Source: Thermoproteota archaeon
GTDB taxonomy: Archaea > Thermoproteota > Methanomethylicia > Methanomethylicales > Methanomethylicaceae
DNA: 63,035 bases
Reading direction: 5' to 3'
Assembly (NCBI GenBank): GCA_016882195.1
Contig: VGLU01000005.1
Coordinates: forward strand, 1-63,035
The notes under the pieces are model-generated. The model searched no databases, was not told the DNA's origin, and was given only the letters and a program-made list of their open reading frames with translations. A program made the translations under genes and the position numbers. Shown piece by piece: positions 25,301-33,400 of the stretch (positions are counted from its first letter, which is position 1; each line of letters begins with the position of its first letter).

Positions 25301-25756
25301 ATGGCGGACTTTAACTTCGTTACACCTTCAACGTGCTTCCAATGTTCAAGGTGCACCCATTGCTGTTCCCTTGACGTGATGCTGAGCGATGAGGAGCTGA
25401 CGAGCCTCGCCGACAACGTCGACAGCAAGTGGCGCACCACAAAGAAGGTCATGGACGGCTCAAATCTTACCTGCAGTCTCCTGCAAGACAATGCCTGCAA
25501 AATATACGAATCACGTCCCAAGCTGTGCAGAGTCTATCCGTTCTTCGCTATCCCCGCGGCTGATCTGGAACGCTTTGGGATACCCGTCCCGGATGCTGCA
25601 ATCCACCTCATAGGCGATGACGGCGAAAAATACCTTATCATATACGATGATGCATGCCCAGGCGTTGGAAGAGGTGTAGCCTGCAACTGGTCCGAGATAG
25701 TCTCCCTTACAATAAGTCACCTGAGCGAGTTCGACCGACATAAAGAAAGCACGTGA
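25301..25756 (+). CDS. YkgJ family cysteine-cluster protein
   Basis: 151 residues with the family pattern. The N-terminal cluster CFQCSRCTHCC (C12, C15, C18, C21, C22) is followed about 45 residues later by CSLLQDNACKIYESRPKLCRVYPF. The cysteines probably bind iron-sulfur or zinc; no reaction is established for the family. ATG 25301 is clear and has AT-rich promoter sequence (aataactttttttac) upstream. It is monocistronic, between tRNA-Gly and the irregular region that follows. 25757-26015 downstream is AT-rich with only a 34-codon ORF from 25872 that I do not recognise. Confidence 0.8.
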   Translation: MADFNFVTPSTCFQCSRCTHCCSLDVMLSDEELTSLADNVDSKWRTTKKVMDGSNLTCSLLQDNACKIYESRPKLCRVYPFFAIPAADLERFGIPVPDAAIHLIGDDGEKYLIIYDDACPGVGRGVACNWSEIVSLTISHLSEFDRHKEST

Positions 25757-26015
25757 CATAGGCGTCCTTATGACTCTAATATTTTTTCGAAAAACTCTAA
25801 TTTATAAAATTGCTCAATAAACAAGTTCAATTCCAAACAATCATAAAAATTTGATTCACACGATAGAAAAAATGGTGGAGCCTCTTGGGTCGTTTGACAT
25901 GGCTGAAAATTGCGCTTACCGCCACTACATCAAGTTCCATCACCAACGACAACATCACTTTTTGCCACGAATTGTGCAATAAGGATTAAATGTTCTGGGC
26001 ATGCAAGGTATTACG

Positions 26016-26270
26016 CCGCAGTTGAGATCGGAACGAGCCTGTAACGATACCAAAACAGAAACCGCGCCCTCTTCGGTCTTCGGGCTGGGGAGGGAAACGG
26101 CGCTGTTACGGTGCAACGGACAGGATGCATAGATGGGACGATCCAGGGCGTCTGGACAAAATCCGGCGCAACGGCCAAAGGCGAGTCGGTGCATAGGAAA
26201 GCCGGACTAGATGCTCACCATGGCGGGCATCAAACTCCTGTTTCCCCCTCAAAGCCGATCTCAACTGCGG
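26016..26270 (+). ncRNA. Candidate structured RNA clamped by a perfect 16-bp terminal helix
   Basis: Positions 26016-26031 (ccgcagttgagatcgg) are exactly complementary to 26255-26270. The enclosed 223 bases contain further pairing, such as gcgcc with ggcgc around a gc-rich arm near 26070-26115, and no long ORF. A TATA-like gattaaat (25984-25991) lies about 26 bases before the 5' strand of the helix, as expected for an archaeal promoter. The sequence after 26270 is pyrimidine-rich (tctctatttt). Size and closed ends recall RNase P or SRP RNA, but I do not find their conserved cores. The alternative is a MITE with 16-bp terminal inverted repeats; no clear target duplication flanks it. Confidence 0.45.
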
Positions 26271-26308
26271 TCTCTATTTTGGGAACACCATCTCTCTATG
26301 AGAATTAT

Positions 26309-26473
26309 TTACACCATTGGCTGTACTGAGAACCTCTTGTAAACCGCCCTGAGTAGGCTCTTCTTGAATACCGCCTTCAGGTGGGTCGACCTCTTGGGAG
26401 GGATCACCTCCTTTGCCGTGCCGTCTATGGCGATGAGCCCGAACCCCTTACTCTCCAGCGAGGGCCTGAACTT
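26309..26473 (-). pseudogene. 3' fragment of a PD-(D/E)XK nuclease-like gene split by the IS
   Basis: Minus-strand reading from 26473 gives 54 residues, beginning KFRPSLESKGFGLIAIDGTA and ending RFSVQPMV with TAA at 26309-26311. It has no start of its own. Joined to the fragment at 28161-28421, it continues in frame (ADYVY/KFRPSLESKG) across a tata sequence present on both sides of the element. The segment GFGLIAID followed by AKEVIPP resembles the post-active-site part of small restriction-endonuclease-fold proteins. The intact gene would have encoded 141 residues. Confidence 0.75.
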
Positions 26474-26572
26474 ATAAATTATAAATTATCCGCAAGAAAA
26501 CTACCGACTTTAGGCGGTAGATGAATTGCGACAACCAACATTCTTAAATGCCTGTTGTGTAGATTAAGCAGT

Positions 26573-26962
26573 ATGGACTACAAGCGGGACAAGCACCATG
26601 TCTATCTAATCAACTATCACCTGATATGGTGTCCCAAGCGCAGAAAGAAGGTGCTTGTAGGTGCTGTTAAATCCCGCCTTGAAGCCATTTTTCATCAGGT
26701 TGCCAAGGAGTTGCATGTCGAAATACTGGCTCTCGAAGTCATGCCAGACCACATACATCTGTTCGTCTCTGCCTATCCTAACCTGTGTTTGCCAAAGCTC
26801 GTTGACTCCTTCAAGGGTAGGAGTAGCCATGACCTCCGCATCGAGTTCCCAGACCTGAACAAGCTTCCATCATTATGGACTCACAACTACTTCGTTTCCA
26901 CGGCAGGTAATGTCTCGGCAGAAAGGATCCAACGATACATTGAGGAGCAGAGCACACGATGA
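26573..26962 (+). CDS. tnpA: IS200/IS605 family HUH transposase TnpA
   Basis: 129 residues from ATG 26573. The HUH metal motif is PDHIHLFV, and the catalytic tyrosine lies in ERIQRYIEEQ near the C-terminus. HLIWCPKRRKKVL at the N-terminus is typical of Y1 transposases. All catalytic residues are present, so the element looks competent for peel-and-paste single-strand transposition. The stop overlaps the tnpB ATG by 4 bases. It is the only intact TnpA in the window and could act on the other left-end-like structures nearby. Confidence 0.93.
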   Translation: MDYKRDKHHVYLINYHLIWCPKRRKKVLVGAVKSRLEAIFHQVAKELHVEILALEVMPDHIHLFVSAYPNLCLPKLVDSFKGRSSHDLRIEFPDLNKLPSLWTHNYFVSTAGNVSAERIQRYIEEQSTR

Positions 26963-28143
26963 AGCCGATGGTCGTCTACCGCTTCCGTTTGTATCCAAGC
27001 AAGGCTGCCCAACAGCGGTTGTTCGACAGCTTTGATCGTTGCTGCTTTCTCTACAACTACTGCTTAGCGAACAACGTGCATGATGTCCGTATCCTGCCAA
27101 AGCTTAAACAAGAGCGCCCTGAACTCAACGATGTCCATAGCATCGTCCTCCAGAACGTGGTCTTCCAATTGCAGGATAACCTCCACGTTCTTCACGTTCT
27201 AAAGCAAAACGGTAAACATGTCGGCAGGCTACGCTTCAAGCCTCGTTTCCATTCAATGATCTACGAGCAGACGGGCTTCAAAGTAGATAACAAAACGCTA
27301 AAATTGAGCAAGGTTGGCTCGATCTACCTTAACGTCAGCCAGCCCGTCAAAGGCACAATAAAGCAGGTCATCGTGAAGTACACCAAAACTCGAAAGTGGT
27401 TCGCCTGCCTCGTCTGCTCCTCGGTCAACGGACGACCCCAGTCATCAACAGGTAGAAAAGTTATAGGCATCGATTTGAATGCATCCAATTTCAGCACCGA
27501 CAGCGACGGCTTGGTCGTGGAGCACCCCCGCAATGTCAAGAAAGCTTCACATCAGCTGGCTCGCCAACAGCGCAAGCTGTCAAGGAAGATCAAAGGCAGT
27601 CATAACCGCTACAAGCAGAGGCATAAGGTCGCAGTAATCCATGAGTCAATAGACAACCGCCGCAACGACTTTCTGCATAAGCTATCAAGATACTATGTCA
27701 ACAATTATGACCTGATCTGCTTAGAAGACCTGAACATAAAGGGCTTAATTCAGGTTAACGGCTCCTCCATGCGTAAGCTGATACTGGACGCTGGCTGGAG
27801 CAAACTCGCAGCACTATGCAAATACAAGGCTGAGAGAGCTGGTAAGCGCGTAGTGTTTGTGAATCCCAGAAATACGACCCAAAGGTGTTCTGTATGCGGC
27901 GAGTTGGTTCACAAAGACCTGTCCGAGCGAACCCATAGTTGCCCATTCTGCAGCACAGTGTTAAACAGGGACTACAACAGTTCCCAGAACATCCTTAACG
28001 ATGGATTAACAATGGTAGGGTGGGGCACACCCGAACCCTCCTGTCCTGATAGGAGTACGCTTGTAGAGATCAAAGCCTATACTCTTGCAGACGATAAGCA
28101 GGAGCAAGCATTGGTCGAAGAAGCAAGAATCCCCCGCCTTTAG
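26959..28143 (+). CDS. tnpB: RNA-guided endonuclease TnpB (IS605 type)
   Basis: 394 residues. RuvC residues are D172 (IGIDLNAS), E256 (LICLEDLNI) and D338 (LNRDYNSSQN). Zinc ligands are C310, C313, C328 and C331 (CSVCGE...CPFC). All three acidic residues are intact, so it is predicted active as a guide-RNA-directed nuclease that favours element retention. The guide RNA should come from the 3' end of the gene and the right end of the element, roughly 28000-28160. The region after about residue 345 is a low-conservation tail. Confidence 0.93.
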   Translation: MKPMVVYRFRLYPSKAAQQRLFDSFDRCCFLYNYCLANNVHDVRILPKLKQERPELNDVHSIVLQNVVFQLQDNLHVLHVLKQNGKHVGRLRFKPRFHSMIYEQTGFKVDNKTLKLSKVGSIYLNVSQPVKGTIKQVIVKYTKTRKWFACLVCSSVNGRPQSSTGRKVIGIDLNASNFSTDSDGLVVEHPRNVKKASHQLARQQRKLSRKIKGSHNRYKQRHKVAVIHESIDNRRNDFLHKLSRYYVNNYDLICLEDLNIKGLIQVNGSSMRKLILDAGWSKLAALCKYKAERAGKRVVFVNPRNTTQRCSVCGELVHKDLSERTHSCPFCSTVLNRDYNSSQNILNDGLTMVGWGTPEPSCPDRSTLVEIKAYTLADDKQEQALVEEARIPRL

Positions 28144-28160
28144 GCAGGGTGAGTGTCAAT

Positions 28161-28421
28161 ATACACATAATCGGCGTAGAACTGGGGGAAGGCCAGCGAT
28201 ACGTAGTCGGCATAGGGCAGCCGGTTCATGCCTTGGCGGACGGCCTTGTTGATGTGGCAGAGCTTTACCTCGACCATGAAGATCTCCTCCACCTCCCTCT
28301 TGAAGCCCAGTATATCGACCTCGAACGGGCTGTACCTGCCATGCGGGAAGCTCTGGTATGTGGAATAACCCCTATCGGAGAGAAGTCTGCTCACTTTGGG
28401 GTACAGCTCAAACTCTTCCAT
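28161..28421 (-). pseudogene. 5' fragment of a PD-(D/E)XK nuclease-like gene split by the IS
   Basis: ATG 28421 starts MEEFELYPKVSRLLSDRGYS. The sequence then has FEVDILGF and, 11 residues later, MVEVKLCHINKAVRQGMNRL. The D...(E)xK pair VDILGF/VEVKL is the PD-(D/E)XK active site pattern. The original frame ends at ADYVY at the IS right end, after which it runs a few codons into the IS (IDTHPA) and stops at 28140. With the fragment at 26309-26473 the original product would be 141 residues. Its DNA target and partners are unknown. Confidence 0.78.
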
Positions 28422-28625
28422 GGCATGGGGATGGGGGGTTGTTATACAACCACGGCCTTGAAAGTACCTTATGCGCTCCATGCTTATAGATTTTTTCAAA
28501 CAAAACTGTCGAAAATCGTAGACACAACTATGGCCAAATAAAATAAAATTGATATAAACGTTGAAAGCTGGGCATCTACACTTACTGGTCGTGCCTAGAG
28601 CCACATATGCTCTAAAATGGTGGGA

Positions 28626-28704
28626 TGGTGGGGCCGCCGGGATTTGAACCCGGGATCACATGCGCCCCAGGCATGCATCCTAGACCAAACTAGACTACGG
28701 CCCC
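28626..28704 (-). tRNA. tRNA-Pro(GGG), CCA encoded
   Basis: Minus strand from 28704: acceptor GGGGCCG with CGGCCCC, A73 and encoded CCA (28626-28628). D-arm GTCTAGTTTGGTCTAGGAT, anticodon stem CATGC/GCATG, loop CTGGGGC giving anticodon GGG, and T arm CCCGGGTTCAAATCCCGGG-like. No intron is present. A minus-strand TATA-like atatattta sits at about 28743-28751, with spacing that allows a short leader. Confidence 0.93.
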
Positions 28705-28935
28705 TACATCTGAACTGCGTTGTAAGGCTATTTTCAGAAGCCTAAATATATTATCTCCCTCTCGATGAAGAGATTCTCACCGTCATTAGCACATATGTAT
28801 GGCATCTCTCAACGCTAGGAATCTTCGTCCACAGTCGGGTAAGTTCTACTCATCCAAAGGCCAGAGACCCCGCTTACCAACGACCACACTGAGCGGTCTC
28901 CGGATCGGCTTAGCAAACCCCCAATGATAAAGCAT
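28705..28935. other. Intergenic region with one GC-rich hairpin
   Basis: 231 bases between tRNA-Pro and the kinase gene stop. No ORF is supported. At 28864-28900 gagac..cgct pairs with agcggtctc (nine pairs with a 2-base bulge), which could be a terminator for the minus-strand kinase operon or part of a small RNA. The tRNA promoter occupies about 28740-28755. Nothing else stands out. Confidence 0.35.
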
Positions 28936-29679
28936 TCAGTCGAGCCCCAGCTCTCTCATGATGCCCTCATATTCGGTCCTAGACGGCGTCTCCTTGTACC
29001 TCCTTATCATGCCTCTAAGGTTGCTCCCGTTCCAGCACAAGTACCTGCCAACGAGGGTGGCGATCGAACCCTTGAAGAACAGGTAACTGAGCATGGAGAC
29101 GAAGTTCCTGCGCCTCCTCTTCATACTTGCCGTCTCGAAGTCGAGTATGTGCGGCCTTCCCTTCTGGTCTATCAGGATGTGCTTCTTCGCGTCCGAGAGC
29201 TCGCCGTGGTCTAGCCCAGCCTCGTCCAGCCGGTAGCACTGGCTGAGCAGATCCCGTATGACGTGCATCACCTCCTCCGTGGCGTGTGGCTCCTCGAGCC
29301 ATTTGGAGAGGTACCTCCCATCAATGTACTCCATGATCATAACACTATCGGCGGAGGCGATCAGCTTGGGTCCGACCCCCATCTCGTTTGCCACCGAGAG
29401 GAGCCTAGCCTCCTCCTTAAGAGACTCCCTGTTAGCGTCGGTCCTCAAGACTTTAAAGGCGACCCTCTCGCCCTTAAAGATGCCCGCCAAAACCATCCCC
29501 ACGCACCCTTTACCCAACACTCGGAGGCCTTCGATCTCCAAGCTCCCCGTGGGCACTGCGCCCTCTACCCCCAGCGCCCTGAGCCCCTCCACAACCCTCC
29601 GGTAGCGTTCATCGGTGTAGCGGGGGTAGGAAAAAATCTTCTTCAGCCGTGCGTCCTCGAGCGGAATTACCTCAGCCAT
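28936..29679 (-). CDS. Archaeal Ser/Thr protein kinase-like protein (COG2112 type)
   Basis: 247 residues from ATG 29679. The glycine loop VLGKGCVGMVLAGIF and VAFKVLR (lysine) are followed by SVMIMEYIDGRYLSKWL, the catalytic loop GLDHGELSDAKKHILID, and the metal motif HILDFETAS. These are kinase hallmarks in the variant form (HGEL, DFE) of an archaeal predicted kinase family related to Rio/Bud32. The substrate is unknown. Its start overlaps the end of the CCA-enzyme gene by 13 bases, placing it in a tRNA-maturation operon (thpR-cca-kinase). Confidence 0.75.
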   Translation of the reverse strand: MAEVIPLEDARLKKIFSYPRYTDERYRRVVEGLRALGVEGAVPTGSLEIEGLRVLGKGCVGMVLAGIFKGERVAFKVLRTDANRESLKEEARLLSVANEMGVGPKLIASADSVMIMEYIDGRYLSKWLEEPHATEEVMHVIRDLLSQCYRLDEAGLDHGELSDAKKHILIDQKGRPHILDFETASMKRRRRNFVSMLSYLFFKGSIATLVGRYLCWNGSNLRGMIRRYKETPSRTEYEGIMRELGLD

Positions 29680-31064
29680 GCCGGCCTCTTCCTGACGAAC
29701 TTGAGCAGGACCTCTACCAGCTCCTTCCTCCCCCTGCATAATGTCGCCAGCTCGCCGTCGACAAAGACCTTGAAGCCCTTCTTCGCCTCCACCATAATGT
29801 CCTTGCTGAGCCTGAGCTTGGGGAACTCCTCCTTGATCAGCGCCTTCAGGTCGGTCTGATCTCTCTTCAGCTCCACGTACCAGCGATCCTCCTTCACGTA
29901 AGGTCCGGCGAGGACGTTCTTGCTGTCCAGATACTTGTTCACGAACCTCTCCGCCTCATCGGCAAACGAGACCTTTGGTCCCATGTGGATCCGCCCCTCC
30001 CTGACCCCCCTCCCCTCCACCTCTATGAGTAATACCACAGACCCCTTCTCGTCACTCCATGCCGTGTGGCTGTTGACCCTGAAGCTGTGCTCGTCCAGCA
30101 TATCCACGGTCCTTGTAAGGCTCTTGTAGACCTCCCCCCACAGTATGTCCGAGGGTAGGTTGGGACATCCAACAGCGATGGCGGCGACCGCGGTGCCTCT
30201 TTCCCTTATCGCCTTCGATACCTCTGGGAAACCCGCGGACTCCGGCTTCGGGAAGAAGAAGTCCATCGCAGGGCGCCTGAGGAACCACCTTGAGGCAGCG
30301 ATGAACGTGGAGTAGGATTGGTGGGTGACCGCCGCGGCCGCGTTTCTCCTCCTGTCCACCGGATCAACTATGACAAGTGGCGTGTCGAAGACCTTCCCCC
30401 CCTCACCCTCCTTGTAGTGGTGCATGTAGTCGATGACCGTCTTGCCCCTCCACTCGGCGGCAGCCCTTATCACCTTTTCGAAGCTCCCGTAGTTGAGGGC
30501 GAGCAGCTCGCATAGGTACCCCGAGAAGCCGCCGACCTTCAGCTCCGCCCCGTAGACCTCTATGCCCTTCATGAACTGCTTCAGCACCCTCACGTCCCTC
30601 TTCATCTTCGGGCTCAACCTTTCGAGCATGAAGCGCGTGTGCAGCGGTGTCCTGTCGACGGACGTGACGGGCCTGTCACCATCGCGGATCTCAATGCTCG
30701 GCACAATGTCCAACCTGCACCCGTCTATTTCAACCTCGACGTAGGGGTGCTCAGCGTAGCCGAGCCTCCACAAACCGCCGGCACCCGCCTTCGCGAGCTT
30801 GAGCCCCTCCTCCTTCATATCCTCCTTACTGGTTCCGTGAGGGAATATTATGAATACATCGAGATCCCTGTCGTCGGCGACCCACGTGTCCTTCGCTATT
30901 GATCCCTCGACCTCCACCCTCACCTGGAGTTTACGGTTTTTTGCCTCCCTATTTATTTTCGACGATACCTTACGCAGCACCCTCTCTATCTCTGCGCGGT
31001 CCTTGGCCTTAGGGGAGACCCTCTCTGCCACCTCTGCCCTTATCCTCTCGATCTCCTCGCTCAT
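29667..31064 (-). CDS. cca: CCA-adding tRNA nucleotidyltransferase (class I, archaeal)
   Basis: 465 residues. The nucleotidyltransferase motif VEGSIAKDTWVADDRDLDVFI gives GS and the DxD catalytic aspartates, and CRLDIVPSIEI provides the third acid. YLCELLALNYGSFEKVI belongs to the central domain. The enzyme builds or repairs the 3' CCA end, which matters here because tRNA-His in this window does not encode CCA. Length and order match archaeal class I enzymes. It overlaps thpR by 4 bases. Confidence 0.92.
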   Translation of the reverse strand: MSEEIERIRAEVAERVSPKAKDRAEIERVLRKVSSKINREAKNRKLQVRVEVEGSIAKDTWVADDRDLDVFIIFPHGTSKEDMKEEGLKLAKAGAGGLWRLGYAEHPYVEVEIDGCRLDIVPSIEIRDGDRPVTSVDRTPLHTRFMLERLSPKMKRDVRVLKQFMKGIEVYGAELKVGGFSGYLCELLALNYGSFEKVIRAAAEWRGKTVIDYMHHYKEGEGGKVFDTPLVIVDPVDRRRNAAAAVTHQSYSTFIAASRWFLRRPAMDFFFPKPESAGFPEVSKAIRERGTAVAAIAVGCPNLPSDILWGEVYKSLTRTVDMLDEHSFRVNSHTAWSDEKGSVVLLIEVEGRGVREGRIHMGPKVSFADEAERFVNKYLDSKNVLAGPYVKEDRWYVELKRDQTDLKALIKEEFPKLRLSKDIMVEAKKGFKVFVDGELATLCRGRKELVEVLLKFVRKRPAWLR

Positions 31065-31621
31065 CCTCCAAGCTCAACCTCCCTAAGGTTCGAGTAAACC
31101 GGACCGCTCGGCGTCAGGACACTCTTCTTCAGAACTATCTTATCGATGGTGGTGGTACCGAACACCCTGCCCCTATACTCATCCACTGCCCTCAGCAGAT
31201 CCTCCTTATTCCTATGCGACCTGACCCTGCCTATGGTGATGTGGGGAGTAAAGTCCCTCTCCCTCGGAAACCCCCTCTTTACCAGCTCAGAGTCCAGCTG
31301 CCTGAATATCGAGACAACCTTCTCTCCGCCGGTCCCCGCCCCTACCCAGAGTACACGGACCATGCGGGGGTTGGGAAAGACGCCCGTGCCCTTGACCTCC
31401 AGCTGGAACCTGTCCTCCCTCACCGTCCTCATAGCCTCGTAAGCCCTCTCCACAGCATCCGTCGTCACGTCGCCCAGGAACTTCATCGTAACGTGGAGGT
31501 TATCCCGCTCCACCAGCTTCACATCCGCCCCGCTCGCCTTAACCTTCCCCTCCAGTTCCATTATTCTCTCCTTTACATCCTCGGCCACCTCCAGCGCGAG
31601 GAAAGCCCTGACGACCTCCAT
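31061..31621 (-). CDS. thpR: RNA 2',3'-cyclic phosphodiesterase / 2'-5' RNA ligase-like
   Basis: 186 residues of the 2H phosphoesterase fold. The two HxTx motifs are LHVTMKFLGD (about 44-53) and PHITIGRVRS (about 127-136). RAFLALEVAEDVKERI at the N-terminus is typical. The family opens 2',3'-cyclic phosphates, and some members join tRNA halves in vitro. It is the first gene of an apparent operon with cca and the kinase, which fits RNA-end processing after tRNA intron excision. Confidence 0.88.
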   Translation of the reverse strand: MEVVRAFLALEVAEDVKERIMELEGKVKASGADVKLVERDNLHVTMKFLGDVTTDAVERAYEAMRTVREDRFQLEVKGTGVFPNPRMVRVLWVGAGTGGEKVVSIFRQLDSELVKRGFPRERDFTPHITIGRVRSHRNKEDLLRAVDEYRGRVFGTTTIDKIVLKKSVLTPSGPVYSNLREVELGG

Positions 31622-31678
31622 GAAACAGCACCAGCAGATAAATCGTTATATGCATAGTACTAATTAATTTCTTGGATA

Positions 31679-32236
31679 GTGAAGGTCATGATATTCTGTA
31701 TAACCGGCATGCCGGGGTCGGGGAAGTCCATAATTTCCGAAACTGCAAGGTCCTTGGGCTTCAAAGTAGTCAACATGGGCGACGTGATAAGGGAGGAGGC
31801 GACTGCCAGGGGCATTGCCAAGACTCCGGCGACCCTCGGCGCACTCATGCTCAAACTCAGAAAGGAGGAGGGGAACGACGTTGTGGCTAAGAGGTGCCTC
31901 GCGAGAATTAGGAATGAGCGGCTCTCCCTCATAGAGGGCGTCAGGAGCATGGACGAACTAATGTACTTCAAGAAGAACAGCAAGGTCTGCCTCGTAGCGG
32001 TTCACGCATCGCCTGAGACGAGGTTCGAACGCCTCCTCAAGCGCGGGAGGCCCGACGACCCCAAGGATATGGATACATTCAGGGAGCGGGACCTCAGGGA
32101 GCTGAATGTAGGGCTCGGCTCCGTGATAGCCCTCGCCGACAAGGTCTTCGTAAACGAGGGGACGGTGGAGGATCTGCAGAGATCCGTCAAGAAGTTCTTC
32201 GAGGGGATAAGGCGTGGAGACAAAGGTCTTGGTTGA
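31679..32236 (+). CDS. UPF0200 P-loop kinase-like protein
   Basis: 185 residues. Walker A is FCITGMPGSGKSIISETA; VVNMGDVIREEATARG follows like the NMP-binding segment of adenylate-kinase-type enzymes, and SLIEGVRSMDEL and RFERLLKRGRPDDPKD are family landmarks. UPF0200 proteins look like small nucleotide or dephospho-CoA-type kinases, but the substrate is not settled. The start is GTG 31679 or ATG 31688. It overlaps the UPF0201 gene by 23 bases, so the two are coupled. Confidence 0.82.
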   Translation: MKVMIFCITGMPGSGKSIISETARSLGFKVVNMGDVIREEATARGIAKTPATLGALMLKLRKEEGNDVVAKRCLARIRNERLSLIEGVRSMDELMYFKKNSKVCLVAVHASPETRFERLLKRGRPDDPKDMDTFRERDLRELNVGLGSVIALADKVFVNEGTVEDLQRSVKKFFEGIRRGDKGLG

Positions 32237-32684
32237 GGTCGAGCTTAACCCTACCGAGGACGAGTCCAAGGTAATGGCGGCTGTATCCAACCTCACCGGC
32301 TCCACCGCCTTCAAGAGATGGTCGCAGGGCAGGCACACCTACCTGGTGCAGGAGGGCAACGAGTCCCTGCTCACGAAGCTCCGCTCCCTGCTGAGGAGGG
32401 AGAGGACATTGGATGCAGCCAGGAAGCTCATGCTGAGGGGCGTGGAGGGCTCCACCATAACCTTCCACATAAACAAGCAGGTCGCCCTCGCAGGGCACAT
32501 CGCCTTCTGCATGCCGGTGGGCGAGTCCCCGCTGGGTCCCATCACCTTTCATATATCCACAGATGATCCAAAGTCATTAATAGAGTGGCTCGCAACAAGG
32601 ACAGTAGACGGCGTGCCCGTCGATGAGCTATGCCAATCGGGATCTCCACGTTATGCACGTTCGGAAAGACGTACTCGGCCTTAG
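32214..32684 (+). CDS. UPF0201 protein
   Basis: 156 residues starting GTG 32214. VEVELNPTEDESKVMAAVSN at the start, LRSLLRRERTLDAARKLMLR in the middle, and VALAGHIAFCMPVGESPLGP followed by TFHISTDDPKSLIEWLA are the family pattern. UPF0201 has a ribosomal-protein-like alpha/beta fold and is suspected to bind RNA; no activity is assigned. It overlaps UPF0200 upstream and the TIM-barrel gene downstream (55 bases), making a compact three-gene unit. Confidence 0.85.
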   Translation: METKVLVEVELNPTEDESKVMAAVSNLTGSTAFKRWSQGRHTYLVQEGNESLLTKLRSLLRRERTLDAARKLMLRGVEGSTITFHINKQVALAGHIAFCMPVGESPLGPITFHISTDDPKSLIEWLATRTVDGVPVDELCQSGSPRYARSERRTRP

Positions 32685-33400
32685 ATCAACTCTTGGACCT
32701 TAAAATTGAGGTGCTGGAGATCCTCGAGGACTGGAAGGACAGAATCAACAAGGGCAGGGTGAAGAGGCTCAGGGAGATAAAAAGATCAAACGGCATATTG
32801 TACACCGTCCACTCCCCGATCCTTGACGTGGATATCGCCGCCTCGAACGCGCGTTTCAGGGCACTCTCGACCCGCATGATCATGGAGTCCATCCTGCACG
32901 CCTCTGAGATAGAGGCGGAGCTCGTGGTGGTTCACCCCGGCATACATAGTCCGCTGGAGCACCTCATCCCAAAGATAAACTGGGACCTGAACAGGGAGTC
33001 CCTGCGGAAGATAATCGCCTATGGAGAGGATCTCGGCGTAACGGTAACAGTGGAGAACATGCCAGTGAACACCCCGTGCTTTCTACAGACCGCAGAGGAG
33101 TTCCAGGCGCTGGCAAATGAGGGACTGCCACTCTACATGACCCTCGACGTGGGGCACGCGAACACGGTAGCGCAGTTGCAGCCCTTCTTGGAGATCATGA
33201 AGGACAGGATAATCCACATCCACCTTCACGACAATAGGGGCTCCAATGACGACCACATGGTTGTTGGAGCGGGCACGATCGACTGGGGACTACTGAGGTC
33301 CAACCTCAACCTCGATAAGATCACGGCGGTGGTCGAGGCCAACACCCTGGCAGACGCAAGGTCGTCGCTGATAAAGGCCCGTCAACTCTTCAACTCGTAG
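32630..33400 (+). CDS. Sugar-phosphate isomerase/epimerase-like TIM-barrel protein
   Basis: 256 residues of the AP endonuclease 2 / xylose isomerase-like superfamily. VHPGIHSP, TVENMP, LYMTLDVGHANT and IIHIHLHDNRGSNDDHMVVG supply the expected metal-binding His, Glu and Asp residues on successive strands. The reaction is unknown: members include endonuclease IV and hexulose epimerases. The start ATG is 55 bases inside the UPF0201 gene and the stop runs 19 bases into the convergent RNase Z gene. Confidence 0.75.
   Translation: MPIGISTLCTFGKTYSALDQLLDLKIEVLEILEDWKDRINKGRVKRLREIKRSNGILYTVHSPILDVDIAASNARFRALSTRMIMESILHASEIEAELVVVHPGIHSPLEHLIPKINWDLNRESLRKIIAYGEDLGVTVTVENMPVNTPCFLQTAEEFQALANEGLPLYMTLDVGHANTVAQLQPFLEIMKDRIIHIHLHDNRGSNDDHMVVGAGTIDWGLLRSNLNLDKITAVVEANTLADARSSLIKARQLFNS

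Larger units (their letters stand above)
26477..28160 (+). mobile_element. IS200/IS605-type element with tnpA and tnpB
   Basis: About 1.68 kb. The left end carries a nested hairpin: outer cgcaa/ttgcg (26491-26495 with 26526-26530) and inner ctaccg/cggtag (26501-26506 with 26515-26520). The right end has an imperfect hairpin around ccccgcctttaggcaggg (about 28132-28149) and then gtgtcaa. There are no terminal inverted repeats, and tata is the only sequence shared by both junctions, as expected for single-strand HUH transposition. The left flank reads cttat. It has inserted into a nuclease-like gene on the opposite strand. Exact ends are uncertain by the 4 shared bases. Confidence 0.85.

Noticed and set aside
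26016-26270. RNase P RNA or SRP RNA identity for the closed-helix region
   Set aside because: No GGAAAGUCC-like CR-I/CR-V pairing, no ACAGAA 3' motif, and no SRP helix 8 GNAR loop with the opposing AGCA-type loop could be found.
26473-28163. tata at both IS junctions as a target-site duplication
   Set aside because: IS200/IS605 transposition does not duplicate targets; the shared 4 bases are better treated as junction ambiguity.
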